Positions 5,413 through 10,139 of a stretch of 10,139 nucleotides of DNA are shown one piece after another. The translations under genes were made by a program, and so were the position numbers. Numbering within the stretch: position 1 is the stretch's first letter; every line of letters begins with the position of its first letter. This DNA comes from Mariaggregatimicrobium sp964498785 (lineage in GTDB: Bacteria; Zhuqueibacterota; Zhuqueibacteria; Thermofontimicrobiales; Thiofontviventaceae), in NCBI GenBank assembly GCA_964498785.1, contig CAZCJL010000183.1:1-10139 (forward strand), read 5' to 3'. The notes beneath the pieces are model-generated. The model did not search any database. It had not been told where the DNA came from and saw nothing but the letters and a program-made list of their open reading frames with translations.

Positions 5413-7470
5413 TTATTTATTTTTGTTTGATGCTGCGTTTTTCGCATCCAGATAAAGATATGTACATAATCCAATAAAAGCGATCAGACTGATTATCTGG
5501 CCATATTCGATAAACCAGGCGGCTTCATCGCCACGAATCCAGCGCCCCGCGTCCATTACATATTCCACACCAACACTGATAAAACGCACCGGAGTACCGA
5601 TTTGATCAAGATTCATCACAGCGCCCAGAACCCCCATGAGTGCACCACCGGCAATAAATCCGGAGGCAATGAGAGTCCCGCGTTCCCTGCGTTGTTTACC
5701 CAACTCCTCATCTTTACTGCTGCGACTGACGAGCCACGCCAGGAAACCACCAATTAATAACGGCACGTTTAGCTGGATTGGCAAATACATGCCCAGTGCG
5801 AATGCCAGTGGAGCAACTCCCACCATTTCCAGCATGACGGCGATTATCACACCCAACCCATACAACATCCATGGGACCGGCTCGTTGGACATCAGGCTGC
5901 TAATAATGGCAGCCATTAAATTTCCTTGCGGTGCAGGCACTTCGGGATTTGTTACCCCAGAGGGCAAAACAAAACCAAATGCTTCGTTGATTAACAAAAT
6001 TGCAAGACTGACGGAAAACGCGGATACCAGTACGCCAATGAATTTATATTTTTGCTGGCTTAATGGCGTTGAACCCAGCCAGTAGCCGATTTTAAGATCA
6101 GTAATAAATGCGCCGGACATTGATAGTGACGTACAAACCACTGTTCCCACCAATAGTGCAACGATCATTCCCTGGGTTCCGGAAAGCCCGACATTTACCA
6201 GAATCACGCTACTGATAATTAACGTAACCAGCGTCATTCCTGAAACCGGATTGATTCCGACAATGGCGATTGCCCTGGCAGCAACCATTGTGAAGAGAAA
6301 GCAAAGAATTAATATTAACAGCAAACTGATTATGCTAATTTTTACTGAGGATAGCGTAAGAAAGAAAATGAAAATCAGCGCCGAAATGAGCAAACTGCCC
6401 CAAACGATGGTTTTCATAGGCAGGTCTTTTTGTGTGCGTTCGGTGTCTGTTGTTGGCGCATCCGATTTTCCTTTAAAAATTTCACGGAAACCGACAGAAA
6501 AGGAACCGATAATGACTTTTCCGTTTTTCAAAATACCGATGATGCCGGCACAAGCAATCGCTCCGATACCGATAGGACGTACGTAAGTATCGAACAGCAT
6601 TACTTCGTCCATGTTTGCGATTATCTGTGTACCAGGATAAATGACTTCCGGAATATGTTGGCCGATAAAAAAGAACGCCGGCACTAACACGAGGTACGAC
6701 AGGATACTCCCGCCGACAATAATCGCTGAATATTTAATTCCGATAATGTATCCCAGACCGAGCAATGCAGCAAGTGCATCGATTTTGAATACCATTTTCG
6801 CTTTATCAGCTAATTTTTCACCAAGCCCGAACAATAATTTGGCAGAGGAGAGATGTTTATCCCACAAGTGAATCACTTCTGCGATAAAATCATAGAATCC
6901 GCCAACAAGCATACTGGTTACTAAAACTTTGGCATGTTCACCGCCAGCTTCGCCGGTAACCAGAATTTCAGTTGTGGCAGTTGCTTCCGGAAATGGCAGG
7001 TTACCATGCTCTTCCACACAGAAAAATTTTCGTAAGGGAATTAAAAAAAGAACTCCGAGAGAACCACCCAAAGCGGTTACAATAAAGGTGTGCAATAATG
7101 ATGGATTTAAATCCAGAATGTAGAGCGCCGGAATAACAAAAATACCACCGGCAACAATAACCCCGGATGCAGACCCGATGGATTGGATAATGACATTCTC
7201 AAGAATTGTATTTTTCCGCTTTTTGAAAATAACGGACATTCCCACCGCTAAAATAGCAATGGGTATTGCAGCCTCAAAGACCTGTCCCACCTTCAACCCC
7301 AAATATGCGGCAGCAAATGAGAACAGAATTGCCATAATGATGCCGGTAATTACAGAACGTTTCGTAATCTCCGCAACAGTTTCTGAAGCAGGTATTACCG
7401 GAATATACTTTTCTCCCTCCTTAAGAGGAGTATAAGCATTCGCTGGCAAACCAACTTTACCTTGCGACAT
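5413..7470 (-). CDS. OPT-family oligopeptide transporter
   Basis: A 685-residue polytopic inner-membrane protein, a normal length for bacterial OPT transporters, which move short peptides (or metal chelates) inward, usually coupled to a cation gradient. About 14-16 hydrophobic segments are visible. Family-type signatures are AAAYLGLKVGQVFEAAIP (53-70), QSIGSASGVIVAGGIFVIPA (96-115), LPFPEATATTEIL (158-170) and, near 550-570, VAPLAFALGMYLPIQLN. A hydrophilic loop near the middle (FKGKSDAPTTDTERTQKDLP) separates the two halves. The start is set by AGGAGG four bases upstream at 7475-7480. It has its own candidate promoter and terminator, so it is probably monocistronic. It is bracketed by inverted copies of the palindromic repeat. 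By eye it is somewhat richer in G+C than its neighbours, which is weak evidence for separate ancestry. Peptide uptake fits the adjacent aminopeptidase; the substrate cannot be read from sequence. Confidence 0.95.
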   Translation of the reverse strand: MSQGKVGLPANAYTPLKEGEKYIPVIPASETVAEITKRSVITGIIMAILFSFAAAYLGLKVGQVFEAAIPIAILAVGMSVIFKKRKNTILENVIIQSIGSASGVIVAGGIFVIPALYILDLNPSLLHTFIVTALGGSLGVLFLIPLRKFFCVEEHGNLPFPEATATTEILVTGEAGGEHAKVLVTSMLVGGFYDFIAEVIHLWDKHLSSAKLLFGLGEKLADKAKMVFKIDALAALLGLGYIIGIKYSAIIVGGSILSYLVLVPAFFFIGQHIPEVIYPGTQIIANMDEVMLFDTYVRPIGIGAIACAGIIGILKNGKVIIGSFSVGFREIFKGKSDAPTTDTERTQKDLPMKTIVWGSLLISALIFIFFLTLSSVKISIISLLLILILCFLFTMVAARAIAIVGINPVSGMTLVTLIISSVILVNVGLSGTQGMIVALLVGTVVCTSLSMSGAFITDLKIGYWLGSTPLSQQKYKFIGVLVSAFSVSLAILLINEAFGFVLPSGVTNPEVPAPQGNLMAAIISSLMSNEPVPWMLYGLGVIIAVMLEMVGVAPLAFALGMYLPIQLNVPLLIGGFLAWLVSRSSKDEELGKQRRERGTLIASGFIAGGALMGVLGAVMNLDQIGTPVRFISVGVEYVMDAGRWIRGDEAAWFIEYGQIISLIAFIGLCTYLYLDAKNAASNKNK

Positions 7471-7504
7471 AAATCCTCCTTATAAATTCCTGTCCCTCCG
7501 ATTT

Positions 7505-7534
7505 AAACTAACATTAAATATATAAAATTAGTTT
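7505..7534. promoter_or_regulatory. palindrome around the OPT -10 region
   Basis: AAACTAA (7505-7511) and TTAGTTT (7528-7534) form a perfect 7-bp inverted repeat with a 16-bp spacer. The spacer contains the candidate -10 of the OPT promoter. Half-sites centred 23 bp apart, about two helical turns, are suitable for a dimeric repressor. No regulator gene is nearby, so the binding protein is unknown. Confidence 0.35.
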
Positions 7535-7545
7535 GAGTTAAGCAA
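7517..7545 (-). promoter_or_regulatory. candidate sigma-70 promoter of the OPT gene
   Basis: On the minus strand TTGCTT (7545-7540), a 17-base spacer and TATATT (7522-7517) predict a start near 7510 and a leader of about 40 bases carrying the AGGAGG site. The -10 matches five of six consensus bases and the -35 three. The palindrome at 7505-7534 overlaps it. Confidence 0.45.
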
Positions 7546-7619
7546 GGAATAAATTTCAAAAAACACTGTTAGTGGAGAACTTATAGAGAAATTTTCATCG
7601 CAAAGTGCAAAACGTTCTC

Positions 7620-7790
7620 TAACCTGAAAAATTCATAGCCACAGAGGCTCAGAGTACACAGAGTTTTTATTTTCAAAACGTTACGCAAACAATAACACTC
7701 GAATTTTTCTTAACTCAGTTTGAAAAGTAATATTCACACACGTTGCTGTTTCTCTGTGCTTCTGTGTCACGTTTTATGAATAATGCCGGC
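7620..7790 (+). repeat. palindromic intergenic repeat, copy B
   Basis: A roughly 171-bp inverted partner of copy A, in the 319-bp gap between the exchanger and OPT genes. It begins at the exchanger stop codon (TAG on the minus strand, 7792-7790). A matching TTTTTA run in both copies suggests homology may reach about 7796, into the last codons of that gene. The arms read GCCACAGAGGCTCAGAG at one end and CTCTGTGCTTCTGTGTCAC at the other. Compared with copy A it lacks one unit in the arm next to GAAACAG (GTCACGGAG) and about one unit in the opposite arm. The rest of the gap (7471-7619) holds the OPT leader, promoter and palindrome, with nothing else I can name in 7546-7619. Confidence 0.9.
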
Positions 7791-8749
7791 TAAAAAATCA
7801 CAATACAAATAAAAACGATATATCCGATAACCAGGGACGCCCCCTCCATCCTATTTAAAACAAAATTTGATTTTAAGAATGGGAACAGAACGAGTGTAAA
7901 CGCCAACATAACAGGAAATTCAAACCTTACCAGGCTTTTTTCTACTGTCAATGGATTAAGCATTGTGATAATTCCAACCACAAAAAGAATATTGAATAAA
8001 TTACTTCCGACTATGTTTCCGACGCAAATATCGGCTTCTTTGCGGATGGCGCTAATCACAGAAGTCGCTAATTCCGGCAGAGAGGTTCCGAAAGCCATCA
8101 ACGTCATGCCGATAACTAATTCGCTAACACCAAGTTCGCGTGCTATATTGATAACAGATTTAACCATCATTTGTGATCCCACAACGAGGCCTATAATACC
8201 AATTACAACCAGAGCAATATTTTTAAAATAAGGTGAACCGTTTTTTATGATGCTTTTATATTCCTTTTCCAGAGATTTGTGTTCATGACGGTCGTTTACA
8301 GAAACAAGCACTTGAAACAAAATAAACAGGATAATGCCCAGCGTAAGAAGCGCTCCATCCCAAAAGCCAATGATATGATCGAGAGACATCAAGTAAATCG
8401 CGAAGCTGGCCAAAATCATAATCGGAAATTCTTTTTTCATTGTGTACCTGTGCACTTTTAACGGGTGAATTAATGCAGATATTCCGAGAATCAAACCAAT
8501 ATTCGCAATGTTACTTCCGATGATATTTCCCAGTGCAATATCCTGATTTTTATGTATTGCCGCCATAAAACTCACAACAAATTCAGGCGAAGACGTCCCA
8601 AATGCCACTACGGTTAAACCGATAATAATGGGTCGTATCCCAAGATGTTTCGCCAATAGCGAAGATCCCCGAACAAGACCTTCTGCACCAAAATAAAGTA
8701 CGATGATACCCAAAACAAAAACGATTATTGAAACTGTCAACACACCCAT
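7790..8749 (-). CDS. Na+/Ca2+ exchanger family protein (YrbG-like, K+-dependent type)
   Basis: A 319-residue inner-membrane CaCA antiporter, expected to expel Ca2+ in exchange for Na+ (or H+). Two homologous alpha repeats of opposite topology are obvious. Alpha-1 is at about 44-90 with VAFGTSSPEF (Glu56) and GNIIGSNIANIG (Asn80). Alpha-2 is at about 214-260 with MAFGTSLPELATS (Glu226) and GNIVGSNLFNI (Asn250). These Glu and Asn residues are the cation ligands in this family and all are present. About ten membrane segments flank a short charged central loop (151-177, rich in Lys, Glu and His). The length is close to E. coli YrbG. The start at 8749 has only a distant AAGGTG (about 11 bases away). 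Repeat copy B begins at its stop codon. Calcium as substrate is inferred from the family. Confidence 0.95.
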   Translation of the reverse strand: MGVLTVSIIVFVLGIIVLYFGAEGLVRGSSLLAKHLGIRPIIIGLTVVAFGTSSPEFVVSFMAAIHKNQDIALGNIIGSNIANIGLILGISALIHPLKVHRYTMKKEFPIMILASFAIYLMSLDHIIGFWDGALLTLGIILFILFQVLVSVNDRHEHKSLEKEYKSIIKNGSPYFKNIALVVIGIIGLVVGSQMMVKSVINIARELGVSELVIGMTLMAFGTSLPELATSVISAIRKEADICVGNIVGSNLFNILFVVGIITMLNPLTVEKSLVRFEFPVMLAFTLVLFPFLKSNFVLNRMEGASLVIGYIVFICIVIF

Positions 8750-8836
8750 GTTTTGTCAAACACCTTAAATATATATGTAAATGGATTCAATAATTATGAT
8801 TTTAGTATTACTTTGAAACTTTATTACCAGTCAGTC

Positions 8837-8865
8837 ATTTTATAAGTATGGCTAAGTAGTTGAAA
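8837..8865 (-). promoter_or_regulatory. possible promoter of the exchanger gene
   Basis: On the minus strand TTTCAA (8865-8860), a 17-base spacer and TAAAAT (8842-8837) are seen. The -10 matches five of six bases and the -35 only three. The leader would be about 80 bases. Chance matches are likely in sequence this AT-rich. Confidence 0.25.
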
Positions 8866-8999
8866 TGATTAATGGTAAAAATCCTAATTTAACCTAAATC
8901 TGAATCAAAAGCAAGGCATTTTTATTTTATTTAGATTTCAATTCATTGTACTGTTATTATCAAATATAAGCACTATACCACACTTTTAAATAATTCCGG

Positions 9000-9027
9000 T
9001 TGACTTTTTAGTAAAAAATGCTATTTT
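9000..9027 (+). promoter_or_regulatory. sigma-70-like promoter of the DUF3467 gene
   Basis: TTGACT (9000-9005, five of six consensus bases), a 16-base spacer and TATTTT (9022-9027, four of six) give a start near 9034 and a leader of about 40 bases with AAGGAG. The spacer contains TTTTTA-G-TAAAAA (9005-9017), an odd-centred palindrome that could be an operator or just bendable AT sequence. It is the best promoter in the window. Confidence 0.5.
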
Positions 9028-9073
9028 AACACTACATTTTTGAACCTGATATTTAAATGTAAGGAGAAAAGAT

Positions 9074-9391
9074 ATGGAATCACAAGTTAAGCAACAACAA
9101 ATAAATGTTGAACTCGGAGAAAAGGAAGCAGAAGGCATTTATTCCAACCTGGCAATGATTACTCATTCTCCGGCCGAATTTGTTATCGATTTTACACGCA
9201 TGTTACCAGGCGTTCCGAAAACGCGAGTCTATGCCAGAATTATTATGACGCCACAGCACGCAAAATCTCTGCAAAAAGCGTTAAGTGAAAACATTGAAAA
9301 ATACGAAAAGCAATTTGGTGAAATAAAAATTCACGGAAATCAAAAGAACAGAGCATTTGGTTTCCAGCATCCGGAATCTGAAAAAAAATAA
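9074..9391 (+). CDS. DUF3467 protein
   Basis: A 105-residue soluble protein of the DUF3467 family, found widely in bacteria with no established function. The core is complete and typical: EGIYSNLAMITHSPAEFVID (residues 20-39), FTRMLPGVPKTRVYARIIMT (40-59) and PQHAKSLQKALSENIEKYEKQF (60-81). It has a Gln-rich N-terminus and a polar C-terminal tail. The fold looks like a beta-sheet core followed by a long amphipathic helix, with no membrane segment or catalytic motif visible. AAGGAG seven bases upstream fixes the start, and a consensus-like promoter precedes it. A hairpin starts at its stop codon, before the barrel gene 63 bases on, so the two may be separate units or partly linked. The family assignment is firm, the role unknown. 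Confidence 0.93.
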   Translation: MESQVKQQQINVELGEKEAEGIYSNLAMITHSPAEFVIDFTRMLPGVPKTRVYARIIMTPQHAKSLQKALSENIEKYEKQFGEIKIHGNQKNRAFGFQHPESEKK

Positions 9392-9425
9392 TTCCTGAAG
9401 TGTGCTAAGTTGTTACTTCTGAATT
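9390..9425 (+). terminator. interrupted hairpin after DUF3467
   Basis: AATTC-ct-GAAGT, a 13-base loop, then ACTTC-t-GAATT gives ten pairs around a small internal loop, starting within the TAA codon. Only a loose T-rich stretch (ACTTTTTATC) follows a few bases later. It is a weak terminator or attenuator between DUF3467 and the barrel gene. Confidence 0.3.
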
Positions 9426-9454
9426 GAATATTACTTTTTATCGGATATGATATC

Positions 9455-10060
9455 ATGAATAAACGGGGTTTTTACATTCTACTATTTTCTCTTTTGGGGT
9501 TAAATTTTGCCCGGGCAACTGATTCCGGGCAATTTGACAAGCTGAGCATCGGTCTTGAATTTGGTACGTGGAAACCAAACAATTTACGCACCACAGAAAC
9601 CCCTTTTACCATTAGCCCGTCTTCAAAATATTTTTATTTCGGCTCCGTTATTCTCTCACCAGTACGTAATAATCTCCAACTCAGAATAACATTGGGATAT
9701 TTTAATTATTTTAAACGCGATGAAACAGTATACAAGAAAAGCATCTGTTTAATCCCCGTTCTGGCAGATCTAAAATATTTGCTTATATCAGACTCACGGC
9801 TTTCACCTTATGTTACTTATGGCGTGGGTCTTTATATTGGTGATGATAATCTCTCTCAAATAATGTCCTCAGCGAAAAACAAGAACACAGCGATTGGTTA
9901 TGGACTCAATTTTGGCACTGGCTTTGATCTGCTAATGACTAAAAATTGGGCACTCGGGTTGGAATTTCGATATCATTATCTTCGTTTTTCTGACGTCTTA
10001 ATTTTTACCGACGATTACAGCGGACCGAAAATAAATTTGACTCTTTTTTATTTATTTTAG
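9455..10060 (+). CDS. outer-membrane beta-barrel protein, function unknown
   Basis: A 201-residue protein with a signal peptide (MNKRGFYILLFSLLGLNFARA, likely cut after Ala21). A run of amphipathic strands typical of a small 8-stranded barrel follows: LSIGLEFGTW, YFYFGSVILS, LQLRITLGYFNYF, ICLIPVLADLKYLL, LSPYVTYGVGLYIG, AIGYGLNFGTGFDLL, ALGLEFRYHYLRF. It ends INLTLFYLF with the C-terminal Phe expected for BAM recognition. It fits the broad OMP_b-brl / outer-membrane beta-barrel class; no specific function can be read. The order of strands (a Gly-rich hairpin, then a tandem GLNFGTGFDL-type strand) resembles porin-like PF13505 proteins. Its start has only a weak GGA upstream. It shares the architecture, but little evident sequence, with the other barrel at 396-1067. 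Confidence 0.75.
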   Translation: MNKRGFYILLFSLLGLNFARATDSGQFDKLSIGLEFGTWKPNNLRTTETPFTISPSSKYFYFGSVILSPVRNNLQLRITLGYFNYFKRDETVYKKSICLIPVLADLKYLLISDSRLSPYVTYGVGLYIGDDNLSQIMSSAKNKNTAIGYGLNFGTGFDLLMTKNWALGLEFRYHYLRFSDVLIFTDDYSGPKINLTLFYLF

Positions 10061-10076
10061 TAACTATTCAAATGCC

Positions 10077-10106
10077 ACTCCTGCGAATGCAGGAGTCTCC
10101 CTTTTC
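10077..10106 (+). terminator. hairpin terminator or short palindromic repeat
   Basis: ACTCCTGC-GAAT-GCAGGAGT is a perfect 8-bp stem with a tetraloop, followed by CTCCCTTTT. It lies 16 bases after the barrel stop, so it can act as an intrinsic terminator, though the T-tract is short. The CCTGCGAANGCAGG-type core also resembles a short palindromic repeat that I recall as common in unrelated genomes. Confidence 0.6.
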
Positions 10107-10139
10107 AATGTGAATAAGTGAGATAAAAATTTATATCAT

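Larger units (their letters stand above)
8750..9073. other. AT-rich divergent intergenic region
   Basis: A 324-bp gap between the exchanger (minus) and DUF3467 (plus) genes. It is strongly AT-rich with stops in every frame. It holds a good plus-strand promoter near 9000-9027 and a possible minus-strand one near 8837-8865. AAATCT and AGATTT occur as loose inverted hexamers near 8895-8936. I see no RNA gene, riboswitch or copy of the CACAGAG repeat in it. Confidence 0.6.

Noticed and set aside
5015..5455. 146-codon plus-strand frame spanning the aminopeptidase start and repeat A
   Set aside because: It crosses a coding end, the palindromic repeat and a terminator. There is no ribosome binding site and composition is that of noncoding sequence.
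5636..7435. Several plus-strand frames inside the OPT gene
   Set aside because: All are antisense shadows. The minus-strand OPT frame is continuous and carries family motifs and a strong start site.
5161..7790. Invertible segment: OPT gene flipped by recombination between the inverted repeats
   Set aside because: The longest exact match is only about 18 bp, no recombinase is present, and OPT has its own promoter and terminator. Switching is unlikely.
9424..9451. TTGAAT-16-TATGAT as a promoter for the barrel gene at 9455
   Set aside because: The -10 box ends only three bases before the ATG, so the transcript would start at or beyond the start codon.

Overview
The window looks like chromosomal DNA of a Gram-negative bacterium of moderate to low G+C. 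It encodes two short outer-membrane-type barrels ending in Phe, a probable lipoprotein, a DXP-dependent vitamin B6 enzyme and a DUF3467 protein. Several genes have clear Shine-Dalgarno sites (for example AGGAGG before the OPT transporter and AAGGAG before DUF3467), and candidate promoters resemble the sigma-70 type rather than the classical Bacteroidetes type. I would guess a member of the FCB group outside core Bacteroidetes (Calditrichota- or KSB1-like), but nothing here proves a taxon. There is no phage, IS element, CRISPR array, rRNA or tRNA that I can support.

Layout, left to right. At 116-316 (minus) is an antitoxin-like small protein with a palindrome at its ribosome binding site and no visible toxin. 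At 396-3626 (minus) is a compact four-gene run, read right to left: NTF2-like lipoprotein, divergent polysaccharide deacetylase (joined as TAGCATG), pdxJ, and an outer-membrane barrel. A 71-bp divergent promoter region separates it from fxsA (3698-4096, plus). Convergent with fxsA is an M29-like metallo-aminopeptidase (4121-5122, minus), then an OPT-family peptide transporter (5413-7470, minus) and a K+-dependent-type Na+/Ca2+ exchanger (7790-8749, minus). A 324-bp AT-rich divergent region follows, then a DUF3467 gene (9074-9391, plus), a second barrel (9455-10060, plus) and a terminal hairpin.

The most unusual structure is not a gene. The two intergenic gaps flanking the OPT gene (5161-5348 and 7620-7790) hold inverted copies of one roughly 170-190 bp element. 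The copies are about 90% identical outside length-variable parts. Each is itself a long imperfect palindrome, built from CACAGAG-like units of 8-9 bp in the outer arms and a TTTCAAA/GTTACGAAAA core stem. One copy starts at the stop codon of the exchanger gene. This is a dispersed palindromic repeat (MITE-like or structured-RNA-like) of unknown function.

How the genes may work together: the OPT transporter and the aminopeptidase, neighbours on one strand, could import and hydrolyse peptides. The four-gene run mixes envelope proteins with cofactor synthesis and is probably one transcript. The exchanger would export Ca2+. These links are inferred from neighbourhood and family knowledge, not shown directly.
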